Both the position numbers and the translations under genes were made by a program. A stretch of DNA of 10,074 nucleotides from an uncultured Lachnospiraceae bacterium (GTDB lineage: Bacteria; Bacillota; Clostridia; Lachnospirales; Lachnospiraceae), in contig CAJOQO010000269.1 in assembly GCA_905236545.1 (NCBI GenBank), forward strand, positions 1 through 10,074, in the 5' to 3' direction. Every line of letters begins with the position of its first letter. The first letter of the stretch is position 1. The notes beneath the pieces were generated by a model, which had not been told where the DNA came from, did no database searches, and saw only the letters and a program-made list of their open reading frames with translations. Shown in pieces: positions 1 through 6,871 of the stretch.

Positions 1-105
1 CCATACCAGCGGTTTGTCCGCGTTACCGTCAGCCATGGCGGTCATCGTGAATACCATGCTGGCTGCTGCAGCGATACCAAGTACGGAAAGCGTGTTTTTC
101 TTCAT
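1..105 (-). CDS. mglB: MglB-like galactose/glucose-binding protein, N-terminal fragment
   Basis: Only the first 35 codons are inside the window; the gene runs off the left edge. The start is ATG at 105, with AAAGGAGG at 113-120 seven bases upstream. Residues 1-25 form a signal peptide: a basic MKKN start, a hydrophobic core, and a type I cleavage site ending in AMA. The mature protein begins DGNADKPLVW, which resembles the start of MglB-type periplasmic galactose/glucose-binding proteins of Clostridia, where a phrase like NKPLVxFNRQ opens the first beta strand. MglB delivers sugar to the MglA/MglC importer, so a transporter operon probably continues outside the window. The gene has its own promoter and is separate from the signalling cassette upstream. 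No cysteine is seen in the 35 residues, so this is not an obvious lipoprotein, which is odd for a Gram-positive binding protein. The family call rests on a short stretch; another CUT2 binding protein remains possible. Confidence 0.62.
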   Translation of the reverse strand, partial: MKKNTLSVLGIAAAASMVFTMTAMADGNADKPLVW

Positions 106-123
106 GTTTCATCCTCCTTTTTT

Positions 124-138
124 CCGGAACCTCTCCGG
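124..138 (-). other. Small leader hairpin upstream of the mglB-like start
   Basis: CCGGA (138-134) can pair with TCCGG (128-124) across a 5-base loop in the mRNA leader, just upstream of the ribosome binding site at 113-120. The stem is short and ends before the Shine-Dalgarno bases, so it may affect mRNA stability or translation only modestly. It could be chance. Confidence 0.25.
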
Positions 139-155
139 GTTATATAGTTGATTTT

Positions 156-184
156 AATGTAGCATTGTGCCAAATCCTTGTCAA
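156..184 (-). promoter_or_regulatory. Sigma-A-type promoter for the mglB-like gene
   Basis: Read on the minus strand, a perfect -35 box TTGACA (184-179) is followed by a 17-base spacer and the -10 box TACATT (161-156), which matches TATAAT at four of six positions. TGC directly precedes the -10 box and gives an extended -10 element (TGn). The expected transcription start is near 149-150, leaving a leader of about 45 bases before the ATG at 105. This is the best promoter visible in the window. Confidence 0.75.
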
Positions 185-194
185 TGAGATTTGG
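170..194. promoter_or_regulatory. Inverted repeat over the -35 box, candidate operator
   Basis: CCAAATC (plus strand, 170-176) and GATTTGG (188-194) are perfect 7-base inverted arms around an 11-base centre. The centre of symmetry falls at about 182, inside the -35 hexamer at 179-184. A protein bound here would cover the -35 region, so the site could be a repressor operator. The pentamer GATTT also recurs in direct orientation at 188, 195 and 214, which might instead suit an AraC-family regulator. The binding protein cannot be named from sequence. Confidence 0.4.
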
Positions 195-221
195 GATTTT
201 CGTCATATTCCATGATTTCCG

Positions 222-234
222 GGCCTTACAGGCC
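222..234 (-). other. Short hairpin after the XylF-like gene, not a clear terminator
   Basis: GGCCT and AGGCC are perfect arms around a 3-base loop, 30 bases beyond the stop codon of the XylF-like gene. An 8-base palindrome GACCGGTC lies at 256-263, right after that stop codon. Neither is followed by a run of T on the minus strand, so neither is a standard rho-independent terminator. How the cassette transcript ends before the mglB-like promoter is therefore unresolved, and partial read-through is possible. Confidence 0.25.
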
Positions 235-264
235 GCACCCTGATCACCAGCCGCCGACCGGTCT

Positions 265-1362
265 TCAATCAATGTTCAGGTACACATCTTCCCTCTGGTG
301 GAACCCGCCATCAATTATGATCTCATCCATATTGTCCTTTGTCACGGCAACCGGTTCCAGCGGATAGTACGGTACCTCCCCGCTTCCGTCGTTCATGGTT
401 TCCGTAACCGGGATCGCACTGTCCGGATCCGTTATGTCCTCGCCCTTTGCCAGAGCAACTGCCAGCTTTGCCGCGGCTGACGCCTCCTTGTCCACCGACT
501 TGTAAACCGTCATGGTCTGTGTCCCCTCAACGATCCGCTGGCAGGCGCTCAGCTCCGCATCCTGCGCCACAACCGGGACGGAGCCAGCCATCTTATTCTC
601 TGTCAGGGCACGGATCGCCTGTCCGGCCAGATCATCGTTGCCGCACATGATTCCATCCACTTTTCCGCCGCATCGGTCCAGCCCCTCCCCGACCGCGTCA
701 AATGCCAGCTCCGCCAGCCAGTTGTCGCAGAAGGTCGAATAAACGATATTGATTCCCGTTCCCGCCAGCGCTTCCTCAAAACCTTCCCGGACCAGATCGA
801 CATTGTAGTCGCTGGAGGAACCCTGGATCTGGAAAATGTTTCCCCCGTCCGGCAGGCTCCCGGCCAGGGACTGCCCCATGAGGGTTCCGACCATACGGTT
901 GTCAAACGAGATATACAGATCCGTACCGGCATTGCGGATCAGGCGATCATAGCTGATGACACGGATCCCTGCCTGCTTTGCTTTCCCCACGACGCCTGCC
1001 AGGGCCTCCGCGTCGATCGGAATGATCGTGATGACATCCATCTTCTTGTCGATCAGGTACTCGATCTGCGAAATCTGCTCTTTTACATCACCGTTCGCGT
1101 TCTGCACGTTGACTTCCGCGCCAAGATTCTTGGCGGTCGCCGCGAAGACGTCTCTGTCCCTCAGCCAGCGTTCTATGACAAATGAGTCGAAGGAGATCCC
1201 GATCCGGATATGTTCTGCGTCATCGGCCGTTGTCTCCTGCTGTACCTCCGCCATCCTGCCAGGTTCCCCCGCGCATCCGGATACAGCGGCCATCACACAC
1301 AGAAGAAGGCCTGCCAGAACCGCCCCCGCCGGTAGTCTCATGTGTCTGGTATCATGTTTCAT
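265..1362 (-). CDS. xylF: XylF-like sugar-binding lipoprotein
   Basis: This encodes a 365-residue extracytoplasmic sugar-binding protein of the CUT2 type. I chose ATG 1362 because GGGGGAG (1375-1369) sits six bases upstream; in-frame ATGs at 1383 and 1422 have weaker ribosome sites. A lipoprotein signal peptide ends in VSGC with Cys30 as the lipidation site. A Ser/Thr/Glu-rich linker leads into the binding domain at about residue 52. Motifs shared with E. coli XylF are ERWLRDRD (64-71), KEQISQIE (94-101), YDRLI (138-142), YISFDN (150-155), QDAE (267-270) and GTQTMTVYK (280-288). D-xylose is the likeliest ligand, though other pentoses or hexoses are possible. It lies 34 bases after the response-regulator stop and probably shares its transcript. 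No ATPase or permease follows it, so it may serve the GguAB importer or act in sensing. Usual XylF length is about 330 residues; the extra is mainly signal peptide and linker. Confidence 0.85.
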   Translation of the reverse strand: MKHDTRHMRLPAGAVLAGLLLCVMAAVSGCAGEPGRMAEVQQETTADDAEHIRIGISFDSFVIERWLRDRDVFAATAKNLGAEVNVQNANGDVKEQISQIEYLIDKKMDVITIIPIDAEALAGVVGKAKQAGIRVISYDRLIRNAGTDLYISFDNRMVGTLMGQSLAGSLPDGGNIFQIQGSSSDYNVDLVREGFEEALAGTGINIVYSTFCDNWLAELAFDAVGEGLDRCGGKVDGIMCGNDDLAGQAIRALTENKMAGSVPVVAQDAELSACQRIVEGTQTMTVYKSVDKEASAAAKLAVALAKGEDITDPDSAIPVTETMNDGSGEVPYYPLEPVAVTKDNMDEIIIDGGFHQREDVYLNID

Positions 1363-1368
1363 GACAGT

Positions 1369-1375
1369 CTCCCCC
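1369..1375 (-). promoter_or_regulatory. Ribosome binding site fixing the XylF-like start
   Basis: GGGGGAG on the minus strand, six bases before ATG 1362. It supports this start over the in-frame ATGs at 1383 and 1422, which would add residues ahead of the signal peptide and overlap the end of the regulator gene. Confidence 0.6.
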
Positions 1376-1396
1376 GTAGTCATTAGAACCTGTTCC

Positions 1397-2989
1397 TTAC
1401 AGATTCTGTTCGCGGTATTCACGCGGCGTCATGCCGGTCTGTTTCTTAAAGATCCTGCTGAAATAGTTCGGGTCGGCGTAGCCTGACTGCAGCCCCGCCT
1501 CCCGGATCGACAGAACCGGGCGCCTCAGAAGCTCCTTCGCATTCTGGATCCTGAGGGATGTCAGGTAATCGATGAAGTTTTCTCCGATCTCCTCCTTGAA
1601 CAGCTTGCTGAAATAGTAGGGGCTTACATTCACTTCCTTCGATACATCATCCAGGGACAGTTCCCGCCGGAAGTTCTCCTGGATGAACTTGCAGGCTCTT
1701 GAAACCGTAGATTCATCCTTCTCCTCCGCCTGGTTATGAATCGACCCGGTGATGGCTGTCATATTGTCCACAAACCAGCTCCGGATCTTCTCCGCACTCT
1801 GCAGCGCATTCACCTGTGTCAGGTAGTCTTTTCGATAGTCAAATGCATAGTTGACGGATCCCGCGTTGAATGCCTCGTGCTCCGACCTGAGAACGATCTC
1901 CAGAGCCTTCAGACGCATGCTGTCAAGATCCTCCGGATCATGGCGGATCATCCAGTCGCAGAACAGGTTCACCTTCTCCCGAACCGCAGGCACGTCTCCC
2001 CTGGACAGTGCGGTAAAGGCATCCCGCTCCAGCTCGATCGGATAATCGTCTTCGTAGATTCCGTGCGCCGAGATATCCTCAATATGCACGACACGCGCAC
2101 GGGAATCGCGAAGCGCATTCACCGCTTCCATGTAGCTCATGCGAAGGTCCGCGAACCGGCAGATCCTCCCGATCCCCGCCCTTACACGCATGGACAGCAT
2201 CTGGGACAGCCGCTGCAAAAGAGATCTCATATTGTTGATCGCCTCGATCCGCTCATCGTAGGTGACCGTTTCGTCCTCATGAGGAACCACCAGCACGATC
2301 CGGTCGCTCATCACAGGCCCGATGATGCAGCGCTGAAAAGACTTAATGACAGACCGGATCTGCATATAGTTGTCCTGTGCCTTCACCCGGCTTTCCACCG
2401 GACTCAGCAGTCCGCCGGAGGGATCCTCCGTACCGAACTGAATCACCTCCACATAAGCGTCCTTCTCCGTGATTTCCAGAAGGTTCCGGTAGTATTCTTC
2501 ATCCTGCATGTCATCCGAGAGCAGCATGCCGGTAACGAATCCGTTTTCGACAACGGGAATAATCGTCTCCAGCTTTTCCTGGATCTTAAGCTGATCGGAG
2601 CGTTTCTCGCGCAGCCTGTCCACCTTCTGCATGGCGTCCGTCACGGTCTGGATGATCAGGCTGCGGGAAACCGGCTTCATGATATATTTCTCGACACCGA
2701 GTGAGATTGCGTCCTGCGCGTAATCAAACTTGTCATAGGCGGAGATCACATAGAACAGGCAGGACGTGTTGAAGGAACGGATCTCCCGGATCGCAGCGAT
2801 TCCGTTGATCCCGGGCATCTGGATATCCATGAATACAATGTCCGGATGAAAGGTTTCCGCCTGCTCAATCGCGGTTCTTCCTGTCTTTGCCACGGCAATT
2901 TCCACGTTCTGCGGGAACTGTCTCAGTATGATCTCCTTGAGTGACTCCACCATAATGCCTTCATCATCAGCGATCAGTATGCGATACAT
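1397..2989 (-). CDS. YesN-like response regulator, AraC-type DNA-binding domain
   Basis: This is a 530-residue two-component response regulator. Residues 1-120 form a CheY-like receiver with acidic pocket D8/D9, phosphoacceptor D55 (VFMDIQMPG), S83 and the conserved K105-P106. The central region (about 130-420) holds GIGRxCR...SYMEAxNAL near 272-293, a motif typical of the poorly defined middle domain of long YesN-type regulators. Residues 427-530 form an AraC/XylS double helix-turn-helix, with the helices near 446-465 and 494-515 and a standard ending around GMTPREYR. The start is ATG 2989 with AAAGGA upstream. The first 23 bases overlap the end of the kinase gene, which implies translational coupling and makes that kinase the cognate partner. 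Likely targets, by inference, are the neighbouring sugar-transport operons. All catalytic residues look intact. Confidence 0.93.
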   Translation of the reverse strand: MYRILIADDEGIMVESLKEIILRQFPQNVEIAVAKTGRTAIEQAETFHPDIVFMDIQMPGINGIAAIREIRSFNTSCLFYVISAYDKFDYAQDAISLGVEKYIMKPVSRSLIIQTVTDAMQKVDRLREKRSDQLKIQEKLETIIPVVENGFVTGMLLSDDMQDEEYYRNLLEITEKDAYVEVIQFGTEDPSGGLLSPVESRVKAQDNYMQIRSVIKSFQRCIIGPVMSDRIVLVVPHEDETVTYDERIEAINNMRSLLQRLSQMLSMRVRAGIGRICRFADLRMSYMEAVNALRDSRARVVHIEDISAHGIYEDDYPIELERDAFTALSRGDVPAVREKVNLFCDWMIRHDPEDLDSMRLKALEIVLRSEHEAFNAGSVNYAFDYRKDYLTQVNALQSAEKIRSWFVDNMTAITGSIHNQAEEKDESTVSRACKFIQENFRRELSLDDVSKEVNVSPYYFSKLFKEEIGENFIDYLTSLRIQNAKELLRRPVLSIREAGLQSGYADPNYFSRIFKKQTGMTPREYREQNL

Positions 2990-4541
2990 GTCTGTCCTTT
3001 CTGCCGGTTAAGCCTTTCTCCTTCTCCACCGGAAGGAGAACCGTTACCTCCGTTCCGCAGCCCGGCCCGTCGCTCCAGATGCCAAGCAGGCCGCTCCGGC
3101 CGTAGTAAAGCTCCAGGCGGGAGATCACATTTTCCATCGCGATTCCGGTGGAATCGGACTTCCTCTCCTTCGGGTCCTCTTCTTCCGGCGGCTGATGATG
3201 CAGGATCTTCTCGATCTGCCTGCGGGTCATGCCGGCGCCATTGTCCGCAACCGTGATCCGGACACAGTCCGCCCCGGATTCATTTTCATTTTCCGGAACC
3301 ATATCCACCGAGAGCGTCACCACTCCATGCTCATGATCGTCGTGAATCCCGTGCTGAATCGCGTTTTCCACGATCGGCTGCAGTATCATGCTGGGCATCC
3401 TGGTTTCATCGAAATTGATCGATTCATCGATCTGTTTCTCATAATGAATGTCGCCGGCGAAGCGCACATTCAGGATATAGATATAATTGTCGACGGACGC
3501 GATCTCTTCGCTGAGGGAAGCGTCCCCTTCCGTTTTCTGAACGTTATAGCGGAAGAACTGTGCCATGCGGGACAGGAAATGCTCCGTCCGGTCCGCGCTC
3601 TCCATCATCGCGAGCTGGGATCCCGCGTTCAGGCTGTTAAACAGAAAGTGCGGGTTGATCTGTGCCTGCAGGAATTTCAGCTGCGCCTCTTTCAGATGAG
3701 CCTCCATGGAAAGCTCATTTTCCTTCATCTGCGCTTCTTTTTCCATCGATGTCCGCTGGGACTCGATATAGGTCCGGATACTGCCCAGCATCTCATGGAA
3801 CGCGTTCGTGACGACGCCGACTTCATCTTCTCTTCCTGACTCCTTCACGTCAACGCTGAAGTCTCCGCCCGCCACACTCTCCGCAGCGGCGGAAAGCGTC
3901 CGGAGCGGATCGATCATCGCTCTCACACTCATCACACACAGCAGCAGGGCGACAGCGCTTGCCAGGATGATCATCACGAGGCTCATTCGCTCCACGATTC
4001 TCATGCTGTTCATCAGGGAAAGGTAATTCTCCGTATTCCTGGAAAAACGCCTGCTGTTCAGCGCGTAGATATAATTATTGATATACTCAAACAGCGTGCT
4101 GGCCTGTGCGAAATACGCTTTATATCCCTCCACGTTTCTTCCGCGTCTGGCCTGGATCGCATCTTCAGAGACCGTCAGATAGGACTGGGTCATCAGACGG
4201 ATATTCTTCTCAAGCATCAGGAGCTCGCTGCCTACGTTCCGGTCATTCAGATCGTCCGTCATCTCCCGAAGCTCCTGCTCATTGCGGTAGAAGTTTTCCA
4301 GGGAAGCGGAGCTCTTCGTGCTCAGGTATTCATGCATACCGGTCTGCGCCGCCGCCAGGGTGTCCCCGAGTCTCATGATGACTGCGTTCGAGGCGAATAC
4401 CTCATTGATCTGCTGAACCGTCTCCCGGCTCTGCTGAAACGTGAAGGCGATCGCGGACAGCACGAGCAGAAGAACGGCCGCGACGACAGCCGTGATGCGC
4501 GTCTGGACAGAAGAGAAGAACCGGATCCTTTTTTTCCTCAT
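2967..4541 (-). CDS. LytS/YesM-like sensor histidine kinase
   Basis: This is a 524-residue membrane histidine kinase. It has a basic N-terminus, TM1 at about 14-34, an extracytoplasmic helical domain of about 150 residues (35-185), TM2 at 186-206, a HAMP domain (about 207-260) and a charged coiled coil (about 262-292). The His_kinase domain follows, with QINPHFLFNSLN and phosphoacceptor H298. The ATPase domain shows the N box PIVENAIQHG (389-398), DNGAGM (433-438), GIAMENV (466-472) and GCGTEV (494-499). This is the short-dimerisation kinase family that includes YesM and LytS. The outer domain has no recognisable sugar-binding fold, which fits sensing through a partner protein. The gene overlaps the upstream sensor gene by 4 bases (ATGA) and the regulator gene by 23 bases, and has a strong GGAGGAGG site at 4553-4546. 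The G2-like motif reads GIAM rather than the common GIGL, a mild deviation. Confidence 0.93.
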   Translation of the reverse strand: MRKKRIRFFSSVQTRITAVVAAVLLLVLSAIAFTFQQSRETVQQINEVFASNAVIMRLGDTLAAAQTGMHEYLSTKSSASLENFYRNEQELREMTDDLNDRNVGSELLMLEKNIRLMTQSYLTVSEDAIQARRGRNVEGYKAYFAQASTLFEYINNYIYALNSRRFSRNTENYLSLMNSMRIVERMSLVMIILASAVALLLCVMSVRAMIDPLRTLSAAAESVAGGDFSVDVKESGREDEVGVVTNAFHEMLGSIRTYIESQRTSMEKEAQMKENELSMEAHLKEAQLKFLQAQINPHFLFNSLNAGSQLAMMESADRTEHFLSRMAQFFRYNVQKTEGDASLSEEIASVDNYIYILNVRFAGDIHYEKQIDESINFDETRMPSMILQPIVENAIQHGIHDDHEHGVVTLSVDMVPENENESGADCVRITVADNGAGMTRRQIEKILHHQPPEEEDPKERKSDSTGIAMENVISRLELYYGRSGLLGIWSDGPGCGTEVTVLLPVEKEKGLTGRKDRHVSHTDR

Positions 4542-5569
4542 TTCTCCTCCTCCAAAGACAGGGTAAGCTCCGCCTCATACCGTTCTGCCGTCACCGGCGT
4601 GATGCCGTAAAGCGTGATGTTGTAATAGCTGCTGGTCCGGCCAAGGTCAAGGTATTCATCCAGCGCCTGTACACTGTAGTCGCCGATCGCCTGTGTATCG
4701 ACCGTCATCGTGACCGGAATCAGATCCTGCCGCAGCGCCTGGAGAATCTGCGGCGTAACATAGTATCCGATCACCTGAACCTTTCCGACCAGGTTATACT
4801 CGATCAGGGCCTGGATGGCGCATTCGGTCTGTACGCTGTTCAGGCAGATCAGGATATCCGGTCTTTCCTCTCCCAGCAGGAGGTCGCGGATCACCTCCTC
4901 CGCGTCGAAATCCATCCTGCTGTTCACGCTCTCTGTCCTGAGAACCATCGTTTTTCCGGAGGGAGCGCCGTTCCGGACTGCCTGAACCATCTGTGTATAA
5001 AGCAGCTGTGTTTCATTCTCCGAATCACCGGCGTCCGTCAGGAGGCAGACCTCATTCCTGCCATTGTGCATAAGGCTGAGAAGCTGTCCGCCATACAGGT
5101 CTCCCATCTGATAGTTGGAAACGCCGACGTAGCTTACCCTGTCGGAATCAGGAAGGTCACGCAGAACCGTGATGACCGGAATTCCTGCCTCAGAGGCTCT
5201 TGTGATCGCCCCCGAAAGGTTATCGGAGCCGTCCGGGTATACGATGATTCCGTCGGCCTTCATGGCAATCGAGATGTCGATGCAGTCCGCTGCGGAATAG
5301 TTCCCCGGAGTCTCTTTCCCGCACCATTCCAGCCATGCGCCGGACTTTTCGCAGGACTGCGAGCATCTCTCATAGATGTCCGTAAGCATCCGGGACACGT
5401 CGGACGAAACAAAAAGGTAATGCCTGTTATAGGTCCGGTATCCATCCGAACCCGGATCAAGTTCACGTACCCTGTTCTGTGTCTGGATATACAGCCCGAT
5501 CACAAAGATCCCCGCGATTCCCAGGATGGCTGTCATCACATAGATCAGTTTTCTCACCTGGTTCCCCAA
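4538..5569 (-). CDS. Membrane-anchored sugar-binding sensor protein, XylFII-like
   Basis: The protein has 343 residues if it starts at TTG 5569, which directly follows an in-frame TGA. GTG 5557, preceded by GGGG six bases upstream, is a plausible alternative that removes four residues. One hydrophobic segment (about 8-27) with positive residues before it and no lipobox cysteine suggests a signal anchor. The rest is a type I periplasmic-binding fold (Peripla_BP_4 type): ADGIIVYP (105-112), AGIPVITVLRDLP (128-140), YVGVSNYQMGDLYG (147-160), LICLNS (240-245) and VQVIGYY (264-270). The gene is coupled to the kinase by a 4-base ATGA overlap, so it probably captures sugar and presents it to the kinase, as XylFII does for LytS in Clostridium beijerinckii. 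It lacks the hallmark ERW and YDR motifs of XylF, so the ligand is unknown. Four cysteines (69, 73, 83, 96) cluster in the first lobe. A direct transport role is unlikely given the anchor. Confidence 0.82.
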   Translation of the reverse strand: MGNQVRKLIYVMTAILGIAGIFVIGLYIQTQNRVRELDPGSDGYRTYNRHYLFVSSDVSRMLTDIYERCSQSCEKSGAWLEWCGKETPGNYSAADCIDISIAMKADGIIVYPDGSDNLSGAITRASEAGIPVITVLRDLPDSDRVSYVGVSNYQMGDLYGGQLLSLMHNGRNEVCLLTDAGDSENETQLLYTQMVQAVRNGAPSGKTMVLRTESVNSRMDFDAEEVIRDLLLGEERPDILICLNSVQTECAIQALIEYNLVGKVQVIGYYVTPQILQALRQDLIPVTMTVDTQAIGDYSVQALDEYLDLGRTSSYYNITLYGITPVTAERYEAELTLSLEEEK

Positions 5570-5632
5570 TCATACTTCATTCAGCGCTGCCGCCGGCAGA
5601 CGCAGCAAAACGATACAGGTTTCCCATTTCGG

Positions 5633-5669
5633 AAAAAGGAGATCTGGCCCGGAAGCACAGATCTCCTTT
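5633..5669 (-). terminator. Rho-independent terminator of the importer operon
   Basis: On the minus strand, AAAGGAGATCTG (5669-5658) pairs perfectly over 12 bases with CAGATCTCCTTT (5646-5635) around an 11-base loop. The stem runs into a T tract (5637-5633). It begins 20 bases after the stop codon of the second permease, so it closes the chvE-gguAB-type operon and separates it from the sensor cassette. Confidence 0.85.
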
Positions 5670-5698
5670 ATGATACCATAAATCTGTTTTATTTTGAC
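5670..5698 (-). promoter_or_regulatory. Weak candidate promoter for the sensor cassette
   Basis: TGGTATCAT (5678-5670) is a good extended -10 element; TATCAT matches five of six consensus bases. Seventeen bases upstream there is only GTCAAA, a poor -35 box, overlapping the end of the second permease gene. The predicted start near 5663 would fall inside the first arm of the terminator, so a transcript from here would lack part of that arm and could escape termination. No better promoter is visible between 5570 and 5632, where the only clear structure is a 5-base-pair hairpin at 5587-5599. Confidence 0.3.
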
Positions 5699-6855
5699 TT
5701 CTGCTTGGAGATGATGTCAAATGCAACCGCTCCGAGCAGGACGATGCCCTTGACAACCTTCTGGAAGTTTGCGTCAACGCCCATCAGGCTCATGCCCAGG
5801 TTGATCACACCGATCAGAAGCGCTCCGACCAGCATGCCCGGGACGGTTCCTGCTCCGCCGTACGCGGAGACGCCGCCGACAACGCAGGCTGAGATGGCAT
5901 CCATCTCGTAGTTGGTGCCAAGCGTTGAGTTGGCAGCCTTCATCTTGCCCAGAACCGCGAAAGAAGTGATGACCGTGATCACCGCCATGTTCAGGTAAGC
6001 CAGGAACATGACTCTTCTGGTATCAATACCGGACAGACGCGCGGCCTCACGGTTGCCGCCTACCACATAGAAATGGCGGCCGATGGTTGTCTTGCCCGTG
6101 ATAAAGCTGTAGAGCAGGACAATCACCGCAACCCAGATCAGAACTGCCGGAATGCCGCCGGACATCGCCAGCTTATAGGCAAACAGCATGATAACCGCGG
6201 CCAGAAGAACGGTTTTTCCAAGCGTCCATGCGATGGAATCCGCGTCATAGCCTTTTCTGGCTCTTGCATTGCGGCTGTGGATATTCAGAATGGCGAGCAC
6301 CAGGCAGGCGATCACGCCCACAACGATGCAGGGGATGTTCATCACGCCGAGCTTGGTTCCGAAGACCTTTCCCGCAAAGATATTGACGAAAGAGTCCGGG
6401 AAGGGAGCCAGCGAACCGGTAGAGCTGTTTGCGCTCAGGATCTGGGTTCCGAGTCCGCGGAAGGCAAGGTATCCTGCCAGGGTCGCGATCCAGGGCGGAA
6501 TCTCCACATACGCCACCAGATAGCCGAGCACGCATCCATACACCACGCCGACCAGCAGCATGAGTACGATCGACAGGCCGACATTCAGCTCCTTGACGAT
6601 CATCAGATATCCGCCGACCGCTCCGACCAGGCAGACGAAAGCGCCGCAGCTCAGGTCGATATTACCGCCGGTCAGCATGCACATCAGCATGCCGCAGGCC
6701 AGGATGAAAACGTAGGCGTTCTGGGTGATCAGCGCGTTAAACTGCATCGGCTGGAACATCATACCCTTTGTCGTTATCGTGAAGAAGACGAAGACGAGAA
6801 CCAGGACGATGAGCATGGTATTGTCTTTTAACAGAGTTTTTGCATCCTTTTTCAT
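5689..6855 (-). CDS. gguB: Monosaccharide ABC permease, GguB-type, second paralogue
   Basis: This is a 388-residue inner-membrane permease of the CUT2 class (BPD_transp_2 fold) with about ten hydrophobic segments. Family landmarks are CMLTGGNIDLS in the first third, IPPWIATLAGYLAFRGLG after the central helices, VGGNREAARLSGIDTRR as the cytoplasmic loop expected to contact the ATPase, and AYGGAGTVPG near the C-terminus. Length matches XylH/GguB proteins. It closely parallels the preceding permease along its whole length, most strongly in the N-terminal NIDLS region and the C-terminal third, so the pair arose by duplication. The start is ATG 6855, with a textbook ribosome site at 6871-6862. It sits 14 bases after the first permease and is the last gene before the terminator. 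A heterodimer with the first permease is the likeliest arrangement, by inference; two alternative homodimers are possible. Confidence 0.9.
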   Translation of the reverse strand: MKKDAKTLLKDNTMLIVLVLVFVFFTITTKGMMFQPMQFNALITQNAYVFILACGMLMCMLTGGNIDLSCGAFVCLVGAVGGYLMIVKELNVGLSIVLMLLVGVVYGCVLGYLVAYVEIPPWIATLAGYLAFRGLGTQILSANSSTGSLAPFPDSFVNIFAGKVFGTKLGVMNIPCIVVGVIACLVLAILNIHSRNARARKGYDADSIAWTLGKTVLLAAVIMLFAYKLAMSGGIPAVLIWVAVIVLLYSFITGKTTIGRHFYVVGGNREAARLSGIDTRRVMFLAYLNMAVITVITSFAVLGKMKAANSTLGTNYEMDAISACVVGGVSAYGGAGTVPGMLVGALLIGVINLGMSLMGVDANFQKVVKGIVLLGAVAFDIISKQKSK

Positions 6856-6861
6856 CTTTCC

Positions 6862-6871
6862 TCACCTCCTT
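6862..6871 (-). promoter_or_regulatory. Near-perfect ribosome binding site of the second permease
   Basis: AAGGAGGTGA is fully complementary to the 3' end of 16S rRNA. It overlaps the stop codon of the first permease (TAA, 6872-6870), so ribosomes finishing the first gene can start the second. That favours balanced production of the two permeases. Confidence 0.8.

Noticed and set aside
222..263. Hairpin and palindrome after the XylF-like gene as a terminator
   Set aside because: Stems are only 5 bp and a self-complementary 8-mer, with no T tract on the minus strand; kept only as a low-confidence structure.
1736..2704. Long plus-strand open frame opposite the response regulator
   Set aside because: It mirrors a well-supported minus-strand gene, has no ribosome site or domain, and is rich in His/Arg/Asp as expected of an antisense shadow in GC-rich DNA.
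5587..5599. Small hairpin CTGCC/GGCAG before the sensor gene as a regulatory RNA
   Set aside because: A 5-bp stem in GC-rich DNA with no matching known riboswitch core; likely chance.
6073..6831. Plus-strand open frame of 252 codons opposite the second permease
   Set aside because: Highly charged, His/Gln/Asp-rich product typical of an antisense shadow of a membrane protein; the minus-strand permease is unambiguous.
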